DNA of 64,000 nt from Desulfospira joergensenii DSM 10085 (GCF_000420085.1 NZ_ATUG01000001.1:434001-498000), one strand, 5' to 3'; counted from the first letter of the stretch, positions 8,811 through 17,623 are shown. Program-made: numbers and translations. Notes: generated by a model not told the origin, from the letters alone.

Positions 8811-9589
8811 ATGAAATCTCTTTCTCTTGTATGCTTTTTTCTGTGGAGTCTCTTTCTGTGGTATGCCCCTGCCCCTGTAATGGCTATTGATGCATTAAGT
8901 GTCTCAGTAGCCGAAGAAAAAAACAACGGGCTCAGTGCAGAAATTTTGCAGGCGATTGCCAAAAAATTGGATACAAGGCTTGTCTTCCTATATGCCCCCT
9001 TTGCCAGGCGTCTTTACATGATGAAGAGTGGAACCATCGACCTTATGACAGGGCTGCTGAAGCGGCCGGAGCGGGAGGAATATATTTATTTTATCCAACC
9101 ACCCTACAGGCTTGGGTCAGATACGGTCTTTTTTGTTCCCGGGGGAAAGTCCGCCCTTATCCAGACATACGATGATCTCTATCCCTTGTCCATCGGAACC
9201 ACCCTGGAATCAAAATATTTTCTCCGGTTTGACGGGGATAATACATTAAACAAAGAACCGGTTTCCAATGTGAGCTTCAATTTCAAAAAATTGTTGCTTG
9301 GACGTCTGGATACCGTAATTTATGCGGAAGGCCCCGGCATTGAGAAGATTCACAAGATGGGGATGGCCGATAAAATAGAGATGGCCCAATTTCGCTTCAG
9401 CCATGAAAAAAAGCCTATATCGGCATTTCAAAAAAATCCCCTCTAATGGACGACATTTCCAGGGTCGAATCCCTTATCCAGAAAATGATTGCAACCGGAG
9501 AAATCAAAAAGATCATCTTGAGTATTATACCCGGCGCCATCTGCCTGTTCCCGCTCATTGATCTTTTTCCCGTCAAAGGGTGCCCGTGA
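8811..9589 (+). pseudogene. Frameshifted periplasmic solute-binding (family 3-like) protein gene
   Basis: The first 211 codons encode a signal peptide (MKSLSLVCFFLWSLF ... AIDA) and a type-2 periplasmic binding fold like SBP_bac_3 proteins. The frame then stops at 9444-9446. The missing C-terminus continues in another frame: reading ATC GGC ATT TCA from about 9418 gives IGISKKSPLMDDISRVESLI and runs to a TGA at 9587-9589. A single indel near 9415-9420 therefore split the gene. Its 3' end overlaps the convergent DsrP-like gene by 17 nt. Without correction the product lacks its last helices and is probably inactive. Confidence 0.75.
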
Positions 9590-10739
9590 TATTATACTCC
9601 TTGATGCTGATCGCAATTTTAAAAAGAAGGGTCAGGATAAAAAGCCCCAGGGCTGTGACCCCTGCCGATATGGCCAGTTCGTGGAGCGTGGGGATATATT
9701 CGGTTACATGATGCAGGGCCGAAGGGATAAATCCGCCGGCAATCATTCCCAGGCCCTTATCGATCCAGGTCCCGGCAACGACGAGGATGCAGGAGAGAAT
9801 CAGGATCGTATTGTTTTTTCTCATGAAAGGAATCACCAGAAGAATGGCGGCCAGCCCCATGCAACACACAGAGGTCCACATCCAGGGGACCAGGGCGTGG
9901 TGGCCATGAAGCCCCACATAGAGGTATTTGATATGATCCATATGGGACGGGATTCCGGAATAAAATACCACAAAGACTTCACAGATCAGAAAAAAGAGAT
10001 TGGCAATAAGCGAATAGGCGACGATCAGGGCAAGGGTCTGGACGGCCTTTATTCCCGGATCAAACCGGGTTGTTTCTCCGATGAACAGGCACAATAAAAT
10101 TAAAATGGCCGGACCTGCCGCAAATGCCGAAGCCAGAAATCTGGGAGCCAGAACCGCGGTGAGCCAGAATCCCCTCCCTGGCAATCCGCAATAGATAAAA
10201 GCGGTCACCGTGTGGATGGAAAAGGCCATTGGAATGGAAATATAGATCAAGGGTTTAACCCAGGAAGGGGCCTGACAGCCGTTTCGCTCCGCCTCCAGGA
10301 CATTCCATCCAATAATGATATTCAATACCAGATAGCCGAACAAGACATTTCCGTCCCAGAACAGCATGGACCAGGGGGTGGGATGCAAAAATACATTCAG
10401 CGCCCGCATGGGCTGTCCAAGGTGGACCAGAAGATATAACAGGCACATCACCAGGGATGATACAGCCAAAAATTCACCCAGTACGGTGATCTTTCCAAAG
10501 GCCTTGTGATTGTGCAGATAATAGGGCAGAACCAGCATGACACCGCCGGCGGCCACGCCGACAAAATAGGTCATCTGGGCCGTATAAAACCCCCAGGACA
10601 CATCCCGGCTCTGCCCGGTCACCATCAGTCCGTATTTAAGCTGTTCCAGGTAATAGTATCCGCCCACGGCCATGACGGCCAGAAGTCCGGACAGCCAGAT
10701 CCAGTATCTTTTGTTTCCATTAAAAGCAAGTTCAAGCAT
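9573..10739 (-). CDS. NrfD/DsrP-like integral membrane quinone-interacting protein
   Basis: 388 residues with about ten transmembrane helices. The N-terminal segments (YLEQLKYGLMVTGQSRDVSW, YFVGVAAGGVM, LGEFLAVSSLVM) and the C-terminal GTWIDKGLGM are close to DsrP of the DsrMKJOP complex of sulfate reducers, an NrfD-family subunit that exchanges electrons with menaquinone. GGGGGG lies 6 nt before the chosen ATG. The partners DsrM, K, J and O are not next to it, which is unusual. A large regulator sits immediately upstream on the same strand (gap about 70 nt). Function as an electron-transfer membrane anchor is family-based; its partner is unknown. Confidence 0.8.
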   Translation of the reverse strand: MLELAFNGNKRYWIWLSGLLAVMAVGGYYYLEQLKYGLMVTGQSRDVSWGFYTAQMTYFVGVAAGGVMLVLPYYLHNHKAFGKITVLGEFLAVSSLVMCLLYLLVHLGQPMRALNVFLHPTPWSMLFWDGNVLFGYLVLNIIIGWNVLEAERNGCQAPSWVKPLIYISIPMAFSIHTVTAFIYCGLPGRGFWLTAVLAPRFLASAFAAGPAILILLCLFIGETTRFDPGIKAVQTLALIVAYSLIANLFFLICEVFVVFYSGIPSHMDHIKYLYVGLHGHHALVPWMWTSVCCMGLAAILLVIPFMRKNNTILILSCILVVAGTWIDKGLGMIAGGFIPSALHHVTEYIPTLHELAISAGVTALGLFILTLLFKIAISIKEYNITGTL

Positions 10740-10808
10740 GGTCAGCCCCCCAATATGAGTAGATGATATTTCCAAACCATCAAATAAAAGAGGGTATACG
10801 GTATGGGA

Positions 10809-13800
10809 CTAAATTTTGACTAAATCGCGCCGGCAGGCTGATAATTTTTCACTCACCGGAAGATCCAGGTGACGGGCGGCCCTGGCATAGGTGTCATAGG
10901 TGTGCTTTACCCTGGAAAACCGGCCGGTTTCGGCATAAAAAACCATGAGTTTTTCAACGGCCAGTTCATCCAAAGGATTTTTTGCAAACAATTTTTCAGC
11001 GTAAAAAACGGCCTGATCCAGATTTTTTTCCCGCTCAAAAATCCGGATGACCGCCCGGAGGGCAGATTCGTAATCCTTTGAAAAGGCCTCCCTCTTTTCC
11101 ATGCACCACTCTTCATAGGGGTCTTGTTCAAGAAAGTCCCCCCGGTACAGATCAACGGCATCCAGAAAGCATGAAATTGAGTTCCCTTCCCGGTCTCCCG
11201 TGGCCATTCCCTTTGAAAGCAGAGAAGAGAACGCTTCACTGTCGATATTGACCCTTTTATCGGCAAAGAGCCGGTAGGTATCTTTTTTCCGGTCGATATA
11301 TGCGGAAGCCGCCTTGGGAGAAAGATCCGGCTCAAGGGTTTTTCTTAATGCGCTCATGGCCATATTGAACCGGGCAGCCGTCTTGTCCGGATCCTGTTCC
11401 GGCCACAGGAATTCGATGAGCTCTTCGCGATGGATATATCCCCGGCCATGGTTGGCCGCAAGAAACTTCAGGATCATCAGAGCTTTGGCGCTTTTCCAGT
11501 CGGATAAAGGGATCTCCATGCCGTTGATACTCAATTGAAAAGGTCCCAAAAGGCAGATTTCCAAGACGGCAGGGACCGGGGTTAGCTCGTTTCCGAATAG
11601 CATTTCAAGGTGCGCCCCTGCCCCGGAACCAGACCGACCGGAGATATCAGGGCCCTTCTCCAGCAAGGGAATGATCCAGTTCTTTTCCTTGACAAGAAAG
11701 GGATCATAGGAATGAATCCTGGACAGGTCAACGGCCTTGGCCATCTGTTTGCAGGCCTCCTCCAGATTGCCCAAGCCGGCAAGGGCGCGGGCGGAGAGCA
11801 GGTAATTGGTAAACAGATGATATGCCGCCCCTTTTAAATTTGGTCTTGCAGCGAGAAGCCTTTCCAGTCCGGCCTGAAATTCTCCTTCATCCAGTAGAGC
11901 TTTTGATAATGAATTTTCAAGAATGCTCCGGGTGACTTTCAACCCATATCCCTTGATCATGTCCAGCCCTTTTTCCAGAGCTTTTTTCGCAGGTGTAATT
12001 TTCTGTTGTGCAAGATAGGCAGAGGCAAGGCAATCCAAAGTGGAGGCTAGTCCCCACCGGTTCCCCGGCTGTTCAAACAGGGGTGTGCATTCATTGATTT
12101 TATTGAAAACATCATGGAAATTTCCCAGCCCCAGGCTGTTTTGTGCCCAGGCCAGGTAAACCCAGGCTTTTCTGCTGTCGGCAAGGGACATTCTCTCACA
12201 GACTTCAATACCTTTTTGCGCATAATCACAGCCTTTCTGGTATTCTCCCAGATAATAGCTGTTGGCACTCAACTGATAATAGACCAGCGGCAGACAGGGT
12301 TCGATATTCAGTTTCAGAACTGTTTTCAAGAGGATCTTGCAGAGCTGCTGGGACGGCTTAAATTCCCCGGCAAAGTAGAGGGTATGGCTCAGGGAGGTAT
12401 CGAACAGGGCCGTGGCTATTTTTTTCTCAAAAACAGGATAATCTGAGATGGCTTTCCGGGCATTTTGGTCATGTTTTTCCGATCCTTTAAAATCCCCCAG
12501 AACAGAAGAAAAAAAGATCAAAAAGGTCATGGCCATGATATAGGTCTGGGATTGGGGGGGAATATCCTCCAATACCTGTTCCATCAACAGCTTGGCCTCT
12601 TTCAGATGACCCGAATAGTAGTATTGGGAGCCAAGTTCAATAATACAGGAGATCATCTGATCTTTTGCTTCCTGCTGTTTAAACAATTTAAGGGCCCGGG
12701 AGATCAGTTGAATGGCCTTTTCAGGATCACCGTAATGGGAATGGAGCCTGGACAGGGAGAGCAGAAGCTGGGGGTTATTTTTCAGGATCTGTTCGGGAAT
12801 TTTTTCAATCTGCCGGCCCAGAAAATGGATCTTTCCCCCGAGCAGAAATTTCATTTCATGGGTTTGAATAATCTGCACGGCCCTTTCAAAATCCCGGCCT
12901 TCCACAAAGTGATGCAGGGCCTGAAAAACATCGTAGTCCTCTGCCGCCTCACCGATGCGGCAATGAAGATGACAAACCTGGGAAACAGAATAATTTTTTT
13001 TCAATTGTTCCCGTAAAAAATCCCGGAACAGATGATGAAGATAAAAGACTTCCCCGGAATCATCCACAGGGAAAATCAAGAGATGATCTTCAATCATCTT
13101 TTCCAGGAGGAGCCGGGCGTTGTTGACCTTAAAGATGCGTTCACACTGCCGGGCATTAATTTCAGGCAACAGCGCCGCCTTCATCATGAAGTGTCTGACA
13201 GGATCCGGCTGGGTATCAAAAACAGTTTCCTTGAGGTAGGAAAATATATATTCCGGTTTTTTCCGGATGTGATCAAGGCTATCAGACATACTTTTTTGAG
13301 CCTGTTTTCCAAAGGTATATCTCAAAAGGACCAGGCTTGCGGCCCATCCCTTTGTGAGGCTATAAATGCCGTCAATATCCTTCCGGCTCATCCTTGAATG
13401 ACAAAGAAAAAAGGATTTGATTTCAGAATTGGAAAAAGCCAGGTCTTCTTCGCTGATCTCAACGAGCTGATCCTGGGCTCTGAGACGGGACAATGCCAGG
13501 GGCAGTTTTTTCCGGCCGATGATGACCAGATGGATGTGCCCGGGCAGGCGCGGCAGAATAAAATCAACGGCCTGATTGATCTCTGCATTTTCCTGAACCA
13601 GATGGTAATCATCCAGAATTATGGCGGCGGGCTGTCTGATCCTGGCCTGAAGAAATGCCAGCCATTCCGTGAGGACCGCGGTTCGATTTTTAATCCCCGG
13701 ATTCGGCAGGCGGACAGACTCAGAGGCCTTGTCCGTTGAACCGGACCGCTGTTCAACCATTGAATAAAGGTATGAAATAAAGACATGAAAATCCGTATCC

Positions 13801-14003
13801 TGTTGATCCAAGCGATACCAGGCAGGGATAATGTCCAGTTGGGAGAGCGCATCGATCACAAGGGTTGTCTTTCCGAAACCGGCCCCTGCCAGTACGGTGA
13901 ACAATTTCCTGTGCTCGAATTTTTCAAATATCCGGGTCAGCCGTTTGCGATGTAAAATATCGGGTCGTTTGGGCGGCTGAAGTTTTGATTGCAGGACGTT
14001 CAT
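10809..14003 (-). CDS. Large MalT/LuxR-like STAND ATPase regulator with C-terminal BTAD
   Basis: 1064 residues. The N-terminus (LQPPKRPDILHRKRL) and Walker A (GAGFGKTT, residues 41-48) with Walker B (AAIILDDYHLV) match MalT-type signal-transducing ATPases. The middle (about 330-800) is TPR-like helical repeats. Near residue 820 a winged-helix segment begins (LEICLLGPFQLSINGMEIPL ... REELIEFLWP), followed by a bacterial transcriptional activator domain as in SARP/AfsR proteins, replacing the usual LuxR helix-turn-helix. It probably binds an inducer and ATP, oligomerises and activates a promoter. The DsrP-like gene directly downstream is the natural candidate target. Confidence 0.88.
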   Translation of the reverse strand: MNVLQSKLQPPKRPDILHRKRLTRIFEKFEHRKLFTVLAGAGFGKTTLVIDALSQLDIIPAWYRLDQQDTDFHVFISYLYSMVEQRSGSTDKASESVRLPNPGIKNRTAVLTEWLAFLQARIRQPAAIILDDYHLVQENAEINQAVDFILPRLPGHIHLVIIGRKKLPLALSRLRAQDQLVEISEEDLAFSNSEIKSFFLCHSRMSRKDIDGIYSLTKGWAASLVLLRYTFGKQAQKSMSDSLDHIRKKPEYIFSYLKETVFDTQPDPVRHFMMKAALLPEINARQCERIFKVNNARLLLEKMIEDHLLIFPVDDSGEVFYLHHLFRDFLREQLKKNYSVSQVCHLHCRIGEAAEDYDVFQALHHFVEGRDFERAVQIIQTHEMKFLLGGKIHFLGRQIEKIPEQILKNNPQLLLSLSRLHSHYGDPEKAIQLISRALKLFKQQEAKDQMISCIIELGSQYYYSGHLKEAKLLMEQVLEDIPPQSQTYIMAMTFLIFFSSVLGDFKGSEKHDQNARKAISDYPVFEKKIATALFDTSLSHTLYFAGEFKPSQQLCKILLKTVLKLNIEPCLPLVYYQLSANSYYLGEYQKGCDYAQKGIEVCERMSLADSRKAWVYLAWAQNSLGLGNFHDVFNKINECTPLFEQPGNRWGLASTLDCLASAYLAQQKITPAKKALEKGLDMIKGYGLKVTRSILENSLSKALLDEGEFQAGLERLLAARPNLKGAAYHLFTNYLLSARALAGLGNLEEACKQMAKAVDLSRIHSYDPFLVKEKNWIIPLLEKGPDISGRSGSGAGAHLEMLFGNELTPVPAVLEICLLGPFQLSINGMEIPLSDWKSAKALMILKFLAANHGRGYIHREELIEFLWPEQDPDKTAARFNMAMSALRKTLEPDLSPKAASAYIDRKKDTYRLFADKRVNIDSEAFSSLLSKGMATGDREGNSISCFLDAVDLYRGDFLEQDPYEEWCMEKREAFSKDYESALRAVIRIFEREKNLDQAVFYAEKLFAKNPLDELAVEKLMVFYAETGRFSRVKHTYDTYARAARHLDLPVSEKLSACRRDLVKI

Positions 14004-14222
14004 GGTCTGATCCTAAATTGGGTCGACATCAGGAAAGGTTATAGAAAAAGAACCCGCGGATTTCAAGCCCTATGGAATCCTGCATGAATACTGAACCCGG
14101 AACAGATTCAGTCCGTACCGGGTTTTACGGGAATGCCGCCGCTGAGAACGGACCAAAGACGCGGTCCGCCTTCTTTGACCGGGTACTACTTAAAAAGCAT
14201 AGCCTACCTTCTTTCCCGCGGG

Positions 14223-14666
14223 TTACAGCCTGTTGATAAAATCGGCAAACCATTCCCATCCGTATCTTGTCATCTTTCCTACAAGTTTTTCTGGAATACG
14301 GCCTTCAGGATTTTTACCGATATCCACGCCGACAATGGGGACATCGTTGGATACCGCACAGTCAATCTCCCAGACGGCCCATGAATCCTTGGCGGTATCT
14401 GCTGAAACAATAAACATCACACCATCTGATTCACGGATGATCTTTTCAAGGGCCTGGTTTTGATCTTTCTCCCCTGCCCTGCTCCGATCAAATGTGAGAA
14501 AATCGATTGTGGGATTCGTATAAAATTCCCATCTATGCCTGAAATTGACCAGCATATCCCGGTATCGAATATCAGATCCAGCACAACCAACATAGATCTT
14601 CTTATGTTCTCTTTTCACCGCCCGATCTTTTGGCGGCTTTCCCACTACCACCTTATGCACGATCAT
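14223..14666 (-). CDS. TIR-like domain protein (ThsB/MTH538-like)
   Basis: 147 residues forming a single TIR-like (DUF1863) domain. The features are a first strand KKIYVGCAGSDIRYRDML, the FDRSRAGEK loop, SDGVMFIVSADTAKDSWAVW and then WEIDCAVSNDVPIVGVD. The glutamate in VWEID is at the position of the catalytic Glu of TIR NADases. Such proteins are best known as ThsB of Thoeris phage defence, which makes a cyclic ADP-ribose signal for ThsA. No ThsA (SIR2, macro or STALD domain) is next to it, so it is an orphan. AAGGA lies 8 nt before the ATG. NADase activity is an inference. Confidence 0.72.
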   Translation of the reverse strand: MIVHKVVVGKPPKDRAVKREHKKIYVGCAGSDIRYRDMLVNFRHRWEFYTNPTIDFLTFDRSRAGEKDQNQALEKIIRESDGVMFIVSADTAKDSWAVWEIDCAVSNDVPIVGVDIGKNPEGRIPEKLVGKMTRYGWEWFADFINRL

Positions 14667-14785
14667 CTTATCATCCTTGCTTCAAAATAGTCCATTCGAT
14701 GATATTGCCCTTTCACCATGGTCTCTGTACTCGCCGGGGACAACGCAGTTTCTGGCTGCATGGCCATCCGGTTCTGATGTGCCTG

Positions 14786-15433
14786 TCATGAAATTTTGTC
14801 GTTCTCTATTTGCCATCCAGCTCTTTCCCATGCATCGGCCATGACAGGATTTCTTTTTAAGTATGCATCTACCTTTCTTTTCGGCACTCGATTGAAAACA
14901 CAGGAGAAATTGATACACTTTGTACATTTGAATTTGAACAATACGCCGAAAAAGAAGAGCAGGAGCAGGTCCCCAAGGGACAAAAGAACATACAATGGCT
15001 GCCGCCCAAGGATCATAAAAAAAAATAGATATGCGCTCATAATGATCAACCCCATGACCAATTGGATCTTTTTGGATCTGGTAATCGGTCCGGGTTGATA
15101 TTGCCAGAACTTCGGACATCCTTAGTTGGCAATGCATTTTATGATAAATCCTTTTAATGCGTAATACGGGCAGTGGCTGCAAAGGATATAGATTTCCCAA
15201 AATCCGAAAAAAACAACAGCCATTATCAGCCAGCCGAAAAGATAGGGAGAATATCCGCTTTGGCGGATGCCGATCACAGCAGGAATGGCAAAAGGGAAAA
15301 AAATCAAATAGAACTGCAACAGACTTTTATAGCTGAACCTGCAATTTAAATCATCTGTATCTGTACCGTCCCTGCAGTCGGCCTGGGAATTCCAGCTGCA
15401 GATTTTGTGGGGGTTCAATTGCCTGGTTTTCAA
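14786..15433 (-). pseudogene. Conserved membrane protein gene interrupted by one in-frame TAA
   Basis: Two open segments in the same frame are separated only by a TAA at 15122-15124. The upstream part has two hydrophobic segments and ends SHCPYYALKGFIIKCIAN. The part after the stop starts GCPKFWQYQPGPITRSKKIQ, has two more membrane segments and a CTKCINFSC motif, and ends WERAGWQIENDKIS. Read through, it is one about 215-residue protein with paired cysteine motifs at the membrane edges. TAT or TAC to TAA (Tyr to stop) is the simplest lesion. The start is uncertain; a TTG at 15433 lies immediately after the GFA stop codon. Confidence 0.65.
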
Positions 15434-15434
15434 T

Positions 15435-15863
15435 TTAGTCAGACCATCTCTTCCCAAACTGCGGAAGATCATCCTTGATTGCATAAAAATCCCCTATCTG
15501 ACTGCACCAGATATGGCCGATTGTTTTGAGGTCTGTGGGAGAATCCAGGGAACCTGCCGCTATTGCAATATTGGGTTGGTCTTCCGGATGCCAGAAAAGC
15601 GATGATCCGCATTCCGAGCAAAACCCCCTGCGGACATTGTCCGTTTCATCAGTGGTAGATTTAAACCACTTCAACCCCGTCTGCTTGATGAATTTCAGGT
15701 TTTCGAATTTTACGCTGGTGTATGCCCCATAATTGCCATGGAATTTTCTGCATTTTGAACAATGGCAATTGACAACATCCCTCAGATCTCCCTGGATTTC
15801 AAATTCCACCTGCCCGCACAGACATCGGCCTCTGGTTTTTTGATTGCCTTCATTCTTTGCCAT
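15435..15863 (-). CDS. GFA/CENP-V-family zinc-binding protein
   Basis: 142 residues with the cysteine pattern of the glutathione-dependent formaldehyde-activating (GFA, CENP-V/Mss4-like) fold: C14 and C16 (RCLCGQVEF), C33, C35 and C38 (NCHCSKCRK), and C82 and C85 (FCSECGSSLFW). These bind one or two zinc ions. Despite the family name, most members have no proven formaldehyde role. AGGAGGGG precedes the ATG by 8 nt. The interrupted membrane-protein gene follows directly on the same strand, so the two were probably co-transcribed. Confidence 0.9.
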   Translation of the reverse strand: MAKNEGNQKTRGRCLCGQVEFEIQGDLRDVVNCHCSKCRKFHGNYGAYTSVKFENLKFIKQTGLKWFKSTTDETDNVRRGFCSECGSSLFWHPEDQPNIAIAAGSLDSPTDLKTIGHIWCSQIGDFYAIKDDLPQFGKRWSD

Positions 15864-15971
15864 TTATTTTTCCCCTCCTGGCTTAAAAGGTTTCATTTTT
15901 TGTGAAAACCTGCATGTAAAAATGTTCTCCGACCGCTATTGTATTCCCAATCCTCCGGCTTTTTTATCGTT

Positions 15972-16508
15972 TCACTCCGGGGGCGGGGTGCCTGGCTGCT
16001 TCCAGAAACTCCAATCAATTCTCCCCTCTGAATTTTTGCTGCCATCTGAGACCCTGCCGGTATAGCCGAATGTAATGGCCGCCGTATCTGCAGGCATTGG
16101 CAAACGCCTGGTAAAGGTCATCTTTCCCGGACCGCCAAGATAGAGGCCATGACCGAAAAAAGCTATTGATCCGGAATCCAGGACAAATCCACCGGCATCA
16201 AGGGCATACAGATTGAGTCTGAATTTATCCAGTGTGGTGAATCCATTGATCAGATAATCGCCCAATTTCACTTCACCGGAAATCTGAAGATCCTGTGCAT
16301 CCCGCTGGAAGCTATACTCAATGTCCACGTCACGGGTCTGCCAGTTTCCTTTTTGGGATTCAGTCTTCTGGAGAAGGATACGATCTTCCTTCCCAAACCA
16401 AAGCCCCTTATGAGTAAAGGCCTTACCGGCACAGCCAGCCAAAAGCATTGCCAGAAGCAACCATCCCAATGACTGAAGCAGGGCCGCGGTTCTTTTTTTT
16501 GCACACAT
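15972..16508 (-). CDS. Predicted lipoprotein, function unknown
   Basis: 178 residues starting MCAKKRTAALLQSLGWLL, a type II signal peptide ending in a lipobox (LLAGC). The cysteine would be acylated and the protein anchored in the envelope. The rest is beta-rich with no motif I recognise. GAGGAG lies 6 nt before the ATG at 16508; a longer frame starts at 16556 but would put the signal peptide inside the protein. The gene is the last on this strand before the gene remnant at 16667. Confidence 0.72.
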   Translation of the reverse strand: MCAKKRTAALLQSLGWLLLAMLLAGCAGKAFTHKGLWFGKEDRILLQKTESQKGNWQTRDVDIEYSFQRDAQDLQISGEVKLGDYLINGFTTLDKFRLNLYALDAGGFVLDSGSIAFFGHGLYLGGPGKMTFTRRLPMPADTAAITFGYTGRVSDGSKNSEGRIDWSFWKQPGTPPPE

Positions 16509-16666
16509 CTTATTCTCCTCAACAAGAATTTTATGTTTAGGACCAACTCGATCCATGCTCAGAGTTTAAGAACGAAAGAGAATGGATGCAAGCGCTGCTG
16601 TCACAGAAATCCGGTTCATGTCCCTGCTGAACATTTATTAATTCATTTTCCACCGTAACAAAAGAA

Positions 16667-16859
16667 CTCCCTGATGATGGATTCGGGCATGGATTCGGCC
16701 ATTATCGATCCGCTGGATGCCAAAATCATGGCCACCATCCGAACGGCTGACATGCTGCTCTCCCATGACGATTATTGCATGAACTATCTGAAAAGGGGTT
16801 CGGGCCGGCGCCATTGTAAGTTAAATTTATAGGCTGTTCCACCCAATCCGATGCTGCTG
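16667..16859 (+). pseudogene. 3' fragment of a pterin-dependent methyltransferase gene (duplicate of 30794-30985)
   Basis: These 193 nt match the end of the intact methyltransferase gene and its trailer at 30794-30985 with three substitutions and one extra A near 16791-16794, about 98% identical. The extra base breaks the frame. Homology starts abruptly at CTCCCTGATGATGG. The fragment has the same orientation as the intact gene, so the two copies form a direct repeat about 14.1 kb apart that encloses the whole demethylation island. The rest of the gap (16509-16666) shows nothing recognisable. Confidence 0.9.
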
Positions 16860-16881
16860 ACCGTTTTTCGGCATCAGCATC
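16850..16881 (+). terminator. Hairpin behind the methyltransferase fragment
   Basis: GATGCTG (16850-16856) pairs with CAGCATC (16875-16881), with inner pairs including CCG/CGG around a T5 loop. It occupies the place of the hairpin behind the intact copy (30971-31009), though the distal arm differs. Confidence 0.4.
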
Positions 16882-16914
16882 AAATCCCCACTCTACCGCT
16901 CAGATCCAACTATT

Positions 16915-17375
16915 TCAAGAAATTTTAAAATACTTTGTATCAGAATGAAGCATGATATGGGTTTCGGTAAAAGAAATATTTTCAATCTTACTGAGTCCAC
17001 CGCCAAAAATAAAATTATTCAGATCATTTACAGAATCAACCAATACCTCCAGAAAGAGATCATATTTGCCTGTTGTAACCCAAACTGAATTTACCTCGGG
17101 TAGCTTCTCTATTTCAGCAATCGTTTCAGTATGGGATCTGGTTATCAAATTTATACCCAGCAAGGCACTTACCTTATTTGAGAAAACAAATGGGTTTATG
17201 CGGACTTCCAGGTTAAGGATATTTTTTTTAGCAATCGGTTCACCCTATTGTCAATAATGCCCTCTGATACACCCAGATCTTTTGCAATGCTTTTATAAGG
17301 CCTCCTTGCATCAATCTGAAGGGCTTTTATGATATTTATCTCTATATCATCCAAATTGTAATCTATTAATGCCAT
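16915..17375 (-). pseudogene. Lrp/AsnC-family regulator split by a -1 frameshift at an A8 run
   Basis: The first frame starts at 17375 (MALIDYNLDDIEINIIKAL) and holds the AsnC-type helix-turn-helix (YKSIAKDLGVSEGIIDNRVN). It then reaches CTA AAA AAA ATA and would stop soon after. In the -1 frame the protein continues NILNLEVRINPFVFSNKV, then the ligand-binding RAM domain (LPEVNSVWVTTGKYDLFLEV) to 16915. With the shift the product is 153 residues, a normal Lrp length. The shift point is A_AAA_AAA, a canonical slippery heptamer within eight A's (17222-17229), so the gene may still be expressed by ribosomal or polymerase slippage. It is divergent from mttB1, the usual layout for a local regulator. 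Confidence 0.75.
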
Positions 17376-17580
17376 TTTTATTTCCTTCCATTTATTTAAC
17401 CATGAGAAAAATAGTTTTGTCTAAGGGTTCTAAGGAATGTGTATATATCCTTTTTATATAAAATATAGTAATTTTTCTAAATACATCATAAATTTAATAG
17501 CTATAAAATTCAAATTATGGAATTTAGAACGTATTATTCCTACCAAAGCACATCTTCCTAAAAAAAGAACATGCATTTTT

Positions 17581-17623
17581 ATGAATAATCCATATTTTTT
17601 ATCAAAAAATATGGATTATTCAT
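17581..17623. promoter_or_regulatory. 43-nt perfect AT-rich palindrome upstream of mttB1
   Basis: Two exact 20-nt inverted arms (17581-17600 and 17604-17623) flank a 3-nt ATC centre. The site lies in the 366-nt gap between the divergent Lrp-like gene and the first mttB gene, 19 nt upstream of a -35 hexamer. Operator for the Lrp-like protein is the most natural role; a terminator for readthrough is an alternative. The surrounding 17380-17640 is strikingly AT-rich compared with the rest of the window. Confidence 0.55.

Noticed and set aside
15122-15124. TAA as a recoded sense codon
   Set aside because: TAA has no known recoding to an amino acid in this group, and no SECIS-like or PYLIS-like structure is evident; a point mutation is simpler.
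14682-15200. 172-codon minus-strand frame
   Set aside because: It overlaps the interrupted membrane protein in another frame; only the latter shows conserved cysteine motifs and membrane segments.
14223-15433. Complete Thoeris system
   Set aside because: Only the TIR component is present. The neighbour is a membrane protein with cysteine motifs, not a ThsA.
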